Source: JAGBWK01 sp964544595 (GTDB taxonomy: Bacteria; Bacteroidota; Bacteroidia; Bacteroidales; Muribaculaceae). From it: a DNA stretch of 17,960 nucleotides. Under the pieces are notes generated by a model. That model was not told where the DNA came from. It saw only the letters and a list, made by a program, of their open reading frames with translations, and did no database searches. The stretch is taken from contig CAZJBM010000040.1 in the NCBI GenBank assembly GCA_964544595.1, forward strand, positions 1 through 17,960. The letters run 5' to 3'. Position 1 is the first letter of the stretch. Every line of letters starts with the position of its first letter. The translations under genes were made by a program, and so were the position numbers. This document shows, in pieces, positions 7,044-14,219 of this stretch.

Positions 7044-7955
7044 ATGAAAAAAACACTTTTCGCACTCTGCTGCGGCGCTCTCTTCATGACAGCCGCTTGC
7101 GGATCCAAGTCTTCGGCCAACACCGAAGGCTTCACTCCTGAGCAGATCGCCTTAGGCGACAGCGTGGCTCAGTCGATCGGCACCGACCTCGGCACCAACA
7201 TTCTCAGCACCATTGGTCAGATGCCCGACGACATGAAAGCCAAATTCGACAAAGACGAGTTCTACAACGCTCTCGTATCGGTGCTCAACGTCGACACCGC
7301 CAACGTAGCTTATCTCCAGGGCCTCCAGTACGGCCTGCAGCTCTACGGCATGGAGCAGTCGTTCCCCGAGCGTTTCGGCGTTCCCTTCGACCGCGAGGCA
7401 TTCCTCGCCGCCCTCAAAGCCACTCTCGCGAAAGACTCTATCTCTCCCGAGGAAATGGCTGTTCACCAGGGCAACATGATGCAGCTCAACGAGCGCATGC
7501 AGCAACTCTCTGAGGAGAAGCGCGTGGCCGAAATCAAGGAAAAGCCCGAATATAAGAAAAACACTGCCGACGGCGAGAAATACGCCAAAGAGCAGCTTGC
7601 AAAGGGCTTCAAGAAATCAGCTTCGGGCCTCGTATACAAAATCGAGAATGAGGGCACAGGCCCCAAAGTGACCGACTCTGACCGCGCCAAAGTTATCTAC
7701 AAAGGCACTCTCACCGACGGCACCATGTTCGACGAGTCGAAAGAGGGCGCCGAATTCATGCCCGGCCAGGTAGTGCCCGGCTTCGGCGAAGCGATCAAGA
7801 TGCTCGGCAAAGGCGGCAAAGCCACTGTAGTGATCCCCGGCAACCTCGCATACGGCGACATGGGCCGCGGCGGCCAAATCGGCCCCAACCAGACCCTCGT
7901 GTTTGAAATCGAGATCGTCGACATCACTCCCGCCAACGCCGCGCAGGCCCAGTAA
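7044..7955 (+). CDS. FKBP-type peptidyl-prolyl isomerase lipoprotein
   Basis: This 303-residue envelope lipoprotein carries a prolyl isomerase domain. The signal peptide MKKTLFALCCGALFMTAAC has a lipobox T-A-A-C with the lipidated Cys at 19. The next residues (GSKSSANTE) lack the acidic run of the Bacteroidota surface-export signal, so a periplasm-facing location is likely. Residues about 30-180 form a helical FKBP_N-type region, longer than in the upstream protein, and about 190-300 the FKBP domain. The pocket Tyr of LAYG is Y270, but the pocket Trp is Phe (F247, VVPGFGEA) and YKG replaces the usual YTG, so activity or inhibitor binding may be weaker. It is second in a two-gene unit and is followed by a hairpin terminator at 7990-8031. 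Confidence 0.92.
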   Translation: MKKTLFALCCGALFMTAACGSKSSANTEGFTPEQIALGDSVAQSIGTDLGTNILSTIGQMPDDMKAKFDKDEFYNALVSVLNVDTANVAYLQGLQYGLQLYGMEQSFPERFGVPFDREAFLAALKATLAKDSISPEEMAVHQGNMMQLNERMQQLSEEKRVAEIKEKPEYKKNTADGEKYAKEQLAKGFKKSASGLVYKIENEGTGPKVTDSDRAKVIYKGTLTDGTMFDESKEGAEFMPGQVVPGFGEAIKMLGKGGKATVVIPGNLAYGDMGRGGQIGPNQTLVFEIEIVDITPANAAQAQ

Positions 7956-7989
7956 GCCTCGCCGCCCTCAGGCTCTAAACCTTATCCTG

Positions 7990-8031
7990 AGCCCGGAGAC
8001 TTCGCTCTGCATCGAGCGGAATCCCCGGGCT
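7990..8031 (+). terminator. Hairpin terminator after the FKBP pair
   Basis: Arms of 18 nt (7990-8007 and 8014-8031) beginning AGCCCGG and ending CCGGGCT pair at 15 of 18 positions, plus one G-U, around a 6-nt loop (8008-8013). It is followed by the pyrimidine-rich TCGCTTTCCCCTCCC. It lies 35 nt after the second FKBP stop and well before lysS. Confidence 0.65.
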
Positions 8032-8131
8032 TCGCTTTCCCCTCCCGATGTCCTAAAGACCTCACCAATAACCCTCAACGCCCACCGCCGACCCTCTTCG
8101 GCTCGACGCGGCGAATTTTATCGGTGAATGC

Positions 8132-8193
8132 TTGGGATTTAGTCGGGAAATGCCTAAATTCGCGATGAATATGCGCTTATCGCATACATAAGC
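8132..8193 (+). promoter_or_regulatory. lysS leader: weak promoter and alternative hairpins
   Basis: TTG at 8132-8134 followed after 20 bp by TAAATTCG (8155-8162) resembles a Bacteroidota promoter with one mismatch in the -7 box. Downstream, two short perfect hairpins overlap and exclude each other: ATGCG-CTTAT-CGCAT (8171-8185) and GCTTAT-CGCATAC-ATAAGC (8175-8193). They lie 26 nt before the lysS start. The rest of 8032-8218 shows no gene. Confidence 0.35.
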
Positions 8194-8218
8194 ATTATAA
8201 CTCAAACCATATAGCCGA

Positions 8219-9775
8219 ATGGAACTTAGCGAACAAGAAATAGTGCGCAGAAACTCACTTGAGCAGATGCGTCAGCTCGGCATCGAGCCTTATCCCGCAG
8301 CAGAATTCGTGGTTACGGGCCACGCCGACGAAATCGTAGAGAACTTCAATGACGACCAGGAGCCCAAACGCGAGGTTGCGATCGCAGGCCGCGTGATGAG
8401 CCGCCGTATCATGGGCAAAGCCTCTTTCATGGAGCTTCAGGACGCTACCGGGCGCGTGCAGGTCTACGTCAACCGCGACGAAATCTGCCCCGACGAAGAC
8501 AAGACGCTCTACAACGCCGTGTTCAAAAAGCTCCTCGACATAGGCGACTTCGTAGGCGTGACCGGATACGTGTTCCGCACCCAGACCGGCCAGATCTCAG
8601 TTCACGCCAAGACTCTCACCGTGCTGAGCAAATCGCTCCGCCCGCTGCCTATCGTGAAGATGAAAGACGGCGTGGTCTACGACGGATTTGAAGATCCCGA
8701 GCTGCGCTATCGTCAGCGCTACGTCGACCTCGTTGTCAACAAGGGCATCAAGGACATCTTCGTAAAGCGCACGAAGGTGTTCAACTCCATGCGCCAATTC
8801 TTCAACGACCACGGCTACATGGAAGTGGAGACCCCCATACTCCAGTCGATCCCCGGAGGCGCGGCGGCGCGTCCGTTCATCACCCATCACAACGCTCTCG
8901 ACATACCCCTCTACCTGCGTATCGCCGACGAGCTCTACCTCAAGCGCCTTATCGTGGGCGGTTTCGAGGGTGTGTATGAATTCTCGAAGAACTTCCGCAA
9001 CGAGGGTATGGACCGCACCCACAACCCCGAGTTCACCTGCATGGAAATCTATGTTTCCTATAAGGATTATAACTGGATGATGGATTTCACCGAGCGCATG
9101 CTCGAGAAGATTTGCCTCGATGTCAACGGCACCACCGAGGTGCAGGTCGGCGACAACGTAATCTCGTTTAAAGCGCCCTTCCGCCGCGTGACCATGATCG
9201 ACGCGATCAAGGAGTTTACCGGCATCGACATTTCGGGCATGAACGAGGAGCAGCTCCGCGACGTGTGCCGTCAGCTCCATATCGAAGTTGACCCCTCTAT
9301 GGGCAAAGGCAAGCTCATCGACGAAATCTTCGGCGAAAAATGCGAGGGCAACTACATCCAGCCCACTTTCATCATCGACTATCCTATCGAGATGTCGCCC
9401 CTGACCAAACGTCACCGCGACAATCCCGAGCTGACCGAGCGATTCGAGCTGATGGTCAACGGCAAGGAGCTCGCCAACGCCTACTCTGAGCTTAACGACC
9501 CGATCGACCAGTATGAGAGATTCGTCGAGCAGATGCGCCTCAGCGAGAAGGGCGACGACGAGGCCATGATCATCGACCACGACTTTATCCGCGCCCTCGA
9601 ATACGGCATGCCCCCGACATCAGGCATGGGCATAGGCATGGACCGCCTCGTGATGCTCATGACCGGGCAGACCACCATACAGGAAGTGCTTCTATTCCCC
9701 CAGATGCGCCCTGAGAAGAAAGCACAAAGCAAAGAGAATCAGGAGCCTGAGGCTGAATCGGGTGCCAAAAGCTAA
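8219..9775 (+). CDS. lysS: Lysyl-tRNA synthetase, class II
   Basis: This 518-residue cytoplasmic enzyme charges tRNA-Lys with lysine using ATP. It has the class IIb layout: an N-terminal helix (SEQEIVRRNSLEQMRQLGI), an OB-fold anticodon-binding domain (about 55-150, with GRVMSRRIMGKASFMELQD), then the catalytic core. Class II motif 2 is FRNEGMDRTHNPEFT starting at F259 and motif 3 is GMGIGMDRLVMLMTG starting at G469. The lysine-site block ELANAYSELNDP is present near 417-428. Its length is close to other bacterial LysRS, with a polar tail after about 500 (PEKKAQSKENQEPE). The start at 8219 agrees with the family. It is first in a same-strand run lysS-gpsA-ATPase-lipoprotein, with 11 nt to gpsA. 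Confidence 0.97.
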   Translation: MELSEQEIVRRNSLEQMRQLGIEPYPAAEFVVTGHADEIVENFNDDQEPKREVAIAGRVMSRRIMGKASFMELQDATGRVQVYVNRDEICPDEDKTLYNAVFKKLLDIGDFVGVTGYVFRTQTGQISVHAKTLTVLSKSLRPLPIVKMKDGVVYDGFEDPELRYRQRYVDLVVNKGIKDIFVKRTKVFNSMRQFFNDHGYMEVETPILQSIPGGAAARPFITHHNALDIPLYLRIADELYLKRLIVGGFEGVYEFSKNFRNEGMDRTHNPEFTCMEIYVSYKDYNWMMDFTERMLEKICLDVNGTTEVQVGDNVISFKAPFRRVTMIDAIKEFTGIDISGMNEEQLRDVCRQLHIEVDPSMGKGKLIDEIFGEKCEGNYIQPTFIIDYPIEMSPLTKRHRDNPELTERFELMVNGKELANAYSELNDPIDQYERFVEQMRLSEKGDDEAMIIDHDFIRALEYGMPPTSGMGIGMDRLVMLMTGQTTIQEVLLFPQMRPEKKAQSKENQEPEAESGAKS

Positions 9776-9786
9776 TTCATGAAGAA

Positions 9787-10782
9787 ATGAACTTCCCTGG
9801 AAACATAGCCGTGTTTGGCGGCGGCAGCTGGGCAACCGCTCTGGCCTGCGTGCTGCTGAAAAACTGCGAGATGATCACATGGTACATGCGCCGCGACGAC
9901 CGCATCGAAGAGTTTAAGCGGCTGCACCATAACCCCGCGTATCTTACCGACGTGCGCTTCGACATCGACCGCATATCCTTCACTTCCGACATCAACAAGG
10001 CCATCGCCGAGAGCAACACGCTGCTTTTCGCCATGCCTTCGCCTTATTTCAAAGGCCACCTTGAGAAAGTAACCGGCGACCTCAGCGGCAAGTCGGTCAT
10101 ATCGGCAATCAAAGGTATCGTGCCCGACGACAACCAGCTCGTCACCACCTACGTATGCGAGCACTACGGCGTGGCCCCCGACCATGCTCTTATCGTCAGC
10201 GGCCCGAGCCACGCCGAGGAGGTAGCGCTCGACCGTCCGTCGTATCTCACGGTCGCCTGCTCCGACATAACCCGCGCCGAGGCGTTTGCCCACACGCTTG
10301 AAAGCAACAACGTGCACGCCATATCGTCGACCGACGTCGACGGTATCGGTTATGCCGGCGTGCTCAAAAACGTCTACGCCATTGCCGCCGGTATAGTCCA
10401 CGGCATGAAGAAGGGCGACAACTTCCTGGCGATGCTCGTCAGCAACGCGATCCGCGAAATGGCCCGCTTCCTCGACGGCGTCGACCCCCGCATACGCCAG
10501 ATCTGCGACTCGGTATATCTCGGCGACCTCCTGGTGACGGCATATTCGCGATTCTCGCGCAACCACAACTTCGGCGCCATGATAGGCCGCGGCTACTCGG
10601 TCAAAGCGGCCAAAATGGAGATGGAGCAGATTGCCGAGGGCTATTATGGCGTGAAGTGCATCCACGAAATCAACAAAGCCTACGACATACCCCTCCCCAT
10701 CGTCGAAGGCGTCTATGACATACTCTATCGCCGCGTCTCGCCCGAATACGCCATCAACACAATGGCCAAATCGTTCATTTAA
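9787..10782 (+). CDS. gpsA: Glycerol-3-phosphate dehydrogenase (NAD(P)+)
   Basis: This 331-residue cytoplasmic enzyme reduces dihydroxyacetone phosphate to sn-glycerol 3-phosphate, the backbone precursor of phospholipids. The Rossmann nucleotide loop is GGGSWATAL at 11-19; most bacterial GpsA have GxGxWGTAL, so the third Gly is Ala16 here, which I recall as a feature of Bacteroidota GpsA. The substrate-site blocks are visible: SGPSHAEEVA at 138-147 and GVLKNVYAIAAGI with the likely catalytic K194. The C-terminal helical domain (about 190-325) is complete. The start at 9787 is AG-rich upstream (GAAGAA). It follows lysS by 11 nt and precedes the ATPase gene by 32 nt, so it is probably co-transcribed. 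Confidence 0.95.
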   Translation: MNFPGNIAVFGGGSWATALACVLLKNCEMITWYMRRDDRIEEFKRLHHNPAYLTDVRFDIDRISFTSDINKAIAESNTLLFAMPSPYFKGHLEKVTGDLSGKSVISAIKGIVPDDNQLVTTYVCEHYGVAPDHALIVSGPSHAEEVALDRPSYLTVACSDITRAEAFAHTLESNNVHAISSTDVDGIGYAGVLKNVYAIAAGIVHGMKKGDNFLAMLVSNAIREMARFLDGVDPRIRQICDSVYLGDLLVTAYSRFSRNHNFGAMIGRGYSVKAAKMEMEQIAEGYYGVKCIHEINKAYDIPLPIVEGVYDILYRRVSPEYAINTMAKSFI

Positions 10783-10814
10783 ACCCTGCCACTCACAATC
10801 TCGCCCAAATCAAC

Positions 10815-11504
10815 TTGCTGAGAGCCATCGACATACACAAGTCATTCGACACGCTCGAAGTGCTGAAGGGCATCGATCTGCAAATCGATGCCGCTGAGAT
10901 TGTGGCCATCGTCGGGCCGAGCGGAGCGGGCAAGACCACGCTGCTACAGATACTCGGCTCGCTCGACCGCCCCGACCGGGGCGAGGTGATCTACGACACG
11001 CCCGAAGGCCCCGTCGATATCTCGAAGCTGAAGGACCGCGAACTCGCCCGATTCCGCAACCGCAATATCGGCTTCGTGTTTCAGTTCCATCAGCTGCTGC
11101 CCGAATTCTCGCTTGTCGAGAACGTGGCCATGCCCGCGCTTATCGCGGGCGAGAGCCGCGACGAGGCTTTCGCCAAAGCGCGCAAACTGATCGATTATCT
11201 CGGTCTCGGCTCGCGCACTGAGCATAAGCCGGCGCAATTGTCGGGAGGCGAACGGCAGCGCGCGGCAGTGGCCAGAGCACTCATCAACAATCCCCGCGTG
11301 ATACTCGCCGACGAGCCCTCGGGCTCGCTCGACTCGGCCAATCGCCAGGAACTTCACAAGCTTTTTTTCGACATTCGCCGCGACCTCGGCTCGACATTCG
11401 TTATCGTCACCCACGACAACGCGTTGGCCGAAATGGCCGACCGTGTAATTTCGCTCCGCGACGGCCTTATAGAAGCGCGACACGACCCCGTAGAGATAGG
11501 TTAG
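10815..11504 (+). CDS. ABC transporter ATP-binding protein, LolD/MacB-like
   Basis: This 229-residue ABC ATPase powers an inner-membrane transporter on the cytoplasmic side. All functional motifs are seen: Walker A GPSGAGKTT (34-42), Q-loop Q90 (FVFQFHQLLPEF), signature LSGGERQRAAVARAL (142-156), Walker B VILADEPSGSLD with D166/E167, and the H-loop H200 (VTHDNALAE). The ITKSF-like start and EPSGSLD motif place it in the LolD/MacB/FtsE group; LolD drives lipoprotein release for outer-membrane sorting, which is the usual annotation in Bacteroidota. No permease gene (LolC/E) is adjacent. The start is TTG at 10815: there is no in-frame ATG near it, and MLRAIDIHKSF aligns with the normal N-terminus. 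It overlaps nothing and lies 3 nt before the lipoprotein gene, an operon arrangement. Confidence 0.85.
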   Translation: MLRAIDIHKSFDTLEVLKGIDLQIDAAEIVAIVGPSGAGKTTLLQILGSLDRPDRGEVIYDTPEGPVDISKLKDRELARFRNRNIGFVFQFHQLLPEFSLVENVAMPALIAGESRDEAFAKARKLIDYLGLGSRTEHKPAQLSGGERQRAAVARALINNPRVILADEPSGSLDSANRQELHKLFFDIRRDLGSTFVIVTHDNALAEMADRVISLRDGLIEARHDPVEIG

Positions 11505-11507
11505 AGC

Positions 11508-12191
11508 ATGAAACAGCTGCTGTCATTAATATTATTAGCCACTCTTGCGCTGCTTACCGGCTGCTCGACCGACTCCGGCGAGCCTACCGATGAGATCGTG
11601 AGCTACGACATCGTCTGCCTGAAGTCGCAGGACTCTAAAGCGGGCGGGGTCTACACTCTTCAGCTACCGCTCGCCTCCTCCCCGGTCACCTACTACGCCA
11701 AGCAACTGATCGACACCACCCGCATTCACGTCGGCGACCGGCTGCTGATAGCCTACATCGCCGCCGGGAAGCCTTATGAGTCGGGAAACATCACCCTCCG
11801 AGGCTATTCACCTATCACCAACTCAAAACTGCTTTTAGGCTCAGCGACCGATATTGAAGGCTACGACCGCGACCCCGTATACCTGCTAAGCGCATGGCTT
11901 TCGGGGCCATATCTCAACGTCAAGGCCCGCCTGCCATACGACGAGTCGCCCCGCCGTTATGGCGTGGCAGTCGACACAGTGGCTTTAAAGGCCCGCCCCG
12001 CATGCCCTGAGCTTTACCTGATTCACTCGCTCGACGAGGCGACCGACCCCGGCGCGACTTTCCCCCGCGCCTACTATGCCTCGTTCGACCTCACGGCGCT
12101 CCTCTCCGACCCGCGGGTCGAAACCGTTACACTCCACCTCAACAATTCCAATCTCCCCGACGACATCATCGTTTTCGAGACAAAACAGTAA
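11508..12191 (+). CDS. NigD-like lipoprotein
   Basis: This 227-residue exported lipoprotein has a signal peptide with lipobox L-T-G-C (lipidated Cys19). The mature part fits the NigD-like family known from Bacteroides, where NigD is encoded beside a bacteriocin-type locus but most homologues have unknown function. Supporting features are the GDRLLIAYIA strand near 76-85, the GYDRDPVYLLSAWLSGPYLN block and the SFDLTALL segment near the end, consistent with the N-terminal OB-like and C-terminal beta-sandwich halves. After the Cys come STDSGEPTDE, only moderately acidic, so surface versus periplasmic placement is uncertain. It starts 3 nt after the ATPase gene and is followed within 12 nt by the MITE-like element, which may now end its transcript. 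Confidence 0.75.
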   Translation: MKQLLSLILLATLALLTGCSTDSGEPTDEIVSYDIVCLKSQDSKAGGVYTLQLPLASSPVTYYAKQLIDTTRIHVGDRLLIAYIAAGKPYESGNITLRGYSPITNSKLLLGSATDIEGYDRDPVYLLSAWLSGPYLNVKARLPYDESPRRYGVAVDTVALKARPACPELYLIHSLDEATDPGATFPRAYYASFDLTALLSDPRVETVTLHLNNSNLPDDIIVFETKQ

Positions 12192-12200
12192 CCGCACGGC

Positions 12201-12402
12201 TAAGAGCCTGTCCCATAAAATCTGTTAACGCCGAGGCAGTCAGCCATTGAGCAGAGTTGTTCGGGTGAAGAGGGAGTGTACTTGACGTACACGACCGAAG
12301 AACAGGGACGAATATGCCAATGGCTGGCCGAGGCGACGGTCGCCTAAATCATTCCAAGATATGCGACCTCAGCGATAACAGATTTTACGGGACAGGCTCT
12401 AA
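12201..12402. mobile_element. MITE-like 196-bp IS5-derived element with TAA duplications
   Basis: The element spans 12204-12399 and is flanked on each side by TAA (12201-12203, 12400-12402), a likely target duplication. Its ends are inverted repeats: the left tip GAGCCTGTCCCATAAAATCT and the right tip, reverse-complemented, agree at 30 of about 33 positions. No transposase is present. The left 137 bp match the IS end at 470-606 (reverse complement) at 125 positions. The remaining 59 bp carry the other end, so the whole looks like an internal-deletion derivative that a full-length IS5-type transposase could move. It includes GTGTAC-TTGAC-GTACAC (12276-12292), a palindrome kept in both copies though the loop differs. 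Confidence 0.85.
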
Positions 12403-12409
12403 ATAATGT

Positions 12410-12440
12410 TTTGCCAGTCGGCGTTAATTTCGTATCTTTG
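12410..12440 (+). promoter_or_regulatory. dnaX promoter, TTTG-N19-TATCTTTG
   Basis: TTTG at 12410-12413 and TATCTTTG at 12433-12440 are separated by 19 bp, an exact fit to the Bacteroidota primary-sigma consensus. Transcription should begin about 12447, leaving a leader of only about 12 nt before the dnaX ATG at 12459. The -33 box begins 8 bp beyond the TAA flank of the MITE-like element. Confidence 0.8.
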
Positions 12441-12458
12441 CCAAAAAGAGACTCCAAC

Positions 12459-14219
12459 ATGGAAAACTATATAGTATCGGCGCGCAAGTACCGTCCGTCG
12501 ACGTTCGCGAGCGTTGTCGGGCAGAAGGCTCTGACTTCTACCCTCAAAAACGCTATCGCCACCGACCGGCTCGCCCACGCCTACCTGTTTTGCGGCTCGC
12601 GAGGCGTAGGCAAGACCTCCTGCGCCCGCATTTTCGCGAAAGCCATCAACTGCGAGCACCGCACCGCCGACGGCGAGCCTTGCAACGAATGTGACTCTTG
12701 CCGCGCCTTCAACGACAACCGCTCGCTCAACATCATCGAGCTTGACGCCGCCTCCAACAACTCTGTCGACGACATCCGAGCCCTGGTCGACCAGGTGCAG
12801 GTGCCTCCGACCAACGGCCGCTACCGTATCTTTATCGTCGACGAGGTGCACATGCTGTCGGCCGCGGCCTTCAACGCCTTCCTCAAAACCCTTGAGGAGC
12901 CGCCAAGCTACGTCGTGTTTATCCTCGCAACCACCGAGAAGCATAAGATTATACCCACAATCCTCTCCCGCTGCCAGATATACGACTTCAACCGCATCAC
13001 GGTGACCGACATGGTCGACCACCTCGAATATGTGGCCGGCAACGAGGGTATAACCACCGAGCGGTCGGCGCTCAACGTCATCGCGCGCAAAGCCGACGGG
13101 GCGATGCGCGACGCGCTCTCGATATTCGACCAGGTAGCCGCCTCTTCGCGCGGCAATATCACCTATGCCTCCACGATCGCCAATCTCAACGTGCTCGACT
13201 CAGCCTATTTCGGTCGACTGATGGAGGCGTTCATCGCTCAGGATGTGCCCCAGGCACTATTAATATATAAGGATATACGCGACCGCGGCTTCGACTCTCG
13301 CTTCTTTGTCAACGGCCTCGCCGAGTATCTCCGCGACCTCATGGTTGCGCGCGATAAAGCCACCATATCGCTGCTCGACACCGACGAGTCGGTCAAAGAA
13401 TCCATGGCCGGGTTGGCCCAGAAGGTGCCTGTGGAATTCTTCTACAAGGCCATGAGCCTATGCAACGACGCCGACATGGAGTATGGCAAAGCATCGTCAA
13501 AAACTTTCCTCGTAGAGCTTCTGCTCATCAAACTGTGCCAACTACTCAGCCCCTCCCCCATCTTTAGCGGCGACGGAGAGGGGCAGTTGAAACCTTTCGC
13601 CGCCTCTACCTCTTCTCTCCCCGAGCCTCCCTCTCCCCCTGAAATAAAACCGCGACCCGCGGCTACGCCTCAACCTGCGGCGCCTCAGCCGCCAACTCAG
13701 CCTTCGGCCCCGAAGGTCGCGCCACAAGCCGACATGCCCGCGCCTCCGCCTCCCGCGCCCGGCCCTGCACGCCAACGCTCGCTGCAATCCACGCGCCACC
13801 GCGTGGAGTCGCGCCAGACAACGACGCCGTCGGCCGCAGCGGCCGAGCAAGCCAACCGCGCGAGCCGCTACACCGACGAGCAACTGCAGGCCACATGGGA
13901 CGCCTTCGCTGCCGCCCACGCCACCGAGCACGTGCTTGTCAACGCCATGCGCACTTGTCGCCCTAAGCGACTGAACGACAACAACTTCATCATTGCCGTC
14001 GTCAACGAGATCCAGCTCTCGGAATTCAACAAAGCTCACGCCGAACTCCGAAAATACATCCGCGACAGCTTAGGCAACGACCTGATTAACTTCACCTTCA
14101 CTATTACCGACGAAGGGCCGTCGCCGACCGTCTGGAACGACCGCGAACTCTTCTCTCATATCCTTGAGGACCCCAAAGCGGCCGCTTTCATCAACGCCTT
14201 GAAGCTCAAGCTATCTTAG
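12459..14219 (+). CDS. dnaX: DNA polymerase III subunit gamma/tau
   Basis: This 586-residue clamp-loader ATPase subunit joins the replicative polymerase to the sliding clamp. The AAA+ core (about 1-360) shows Walker A GSRGVGKTS (46-54), a zinc site C65, C75, C78, C81, Walker B with DEVH (128-131), and the SRC Arg finger R171. A Pro/Ala-rich linker (about 365-465, PPSPP, PAPPPPAPG) leads to a C-terminal domain (about 465-586) as in tau. I use ATG 12459: MENYIVSARKYRPSTF is the normal N-terminus, and the open frame further upstream crosses the promoter. No in-frame slippery A-run was seen in the linker, so a programmed gamma form is not evident. The stop overlaps birA by 9 bp in convergent orientation. 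Confidence 0.95.
   Translation: MENYIVSARKYRPSTFASVVGQKALTSTLKNAIATDRLAHAYLFCGSRGVGKTSCARIFAKAINCEHRTADGEPCNECDSCRAFNDNRSLNIIELDAASNNSVDDIRALVDQVQVPPTNGRYRIFIVDEVHMLSAAAFNAFLKTLEEPPSYVVFILATTEKHKIIPTILSRCQIYDFNRITVTDMVDHLEYVAGNEGITTERSALNVIARKADGAMRDALSIFDQVAASSRGNITYASTIANLNVLDSAYFGRLMEAFIAQDVPQALLIYKDIRDRGFDSRFFVNGLAEYLRDLMVARDKATISLLDTDESVKESMAGLAQKVPVEFFYKAMSLCNDADMEYGKASSKTFLVELLLIKLCQLLSPSPIFSGDGEGQLKPFAASTSSLPEPPSPPEIKPRPAATPQPAAPQPPTQPSAPKVAPQADMPAPPPPAPGPARQRSLQSTRHRVESRQTTTPSAAAAEQANRASRYTDEQLQATWDAFAAAHATEHVLVNAMRTCRPKRLNDNNFIIAVVNEIQLSEFNKAHAELRKYIRDSLGNDLINFTFTITDEGPSPTVWNDRELFSHILEDPKAAAFINALKLKLS
13550..13583 (+). repeat. Imperfect palindrome inside the dnaX linker
   Basis: CCCCTC (13550-13555) and GAGGGG (13578-13583) close a hairpin within the codons for SPSPIFSGDGEG, at the border between the AAA+ region and the Pro-rich linker. 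The stretch keeps the reading frame and looks more like an intergenic palindromic unit than normal linker composition. It may be a captured repeat; alternatively it is chance in a low-complexity region. Confidence 0.35.

Noticed and set aside
9779..9790. Three-codon ORF (MKK, stop) overlapping the gpsA start
   Set aside because: ATGAAGAAATGA is short enough to occur by chance, and the GAAGAA is adequately explained as a purine-rich ribosome-binding stretch.
9817..9843. Ala in place of the third Gly of the GpsA nucleotide loop as evidence of a broken enzyme
   Set aside because: All other GpsA motifs are intact, and I recall the GGGSWATA form as normal in Bacteroidota, so it is a lineage variant.
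12411..12458. Extended dnaX start at TTG 12411
   Set aside because: It would add 16 residues with no family match and translate across the -33 and -7 boxes. ATG 12459 gives the standard N-terminus.
13500..13700. Programmed frameshift for a gamma-only DnaX product
   Set aside because: No in-frame A-AAA-AAG type heptamer was found near the linker; the A-run in GAAATAAAACC is not in a slippery register.
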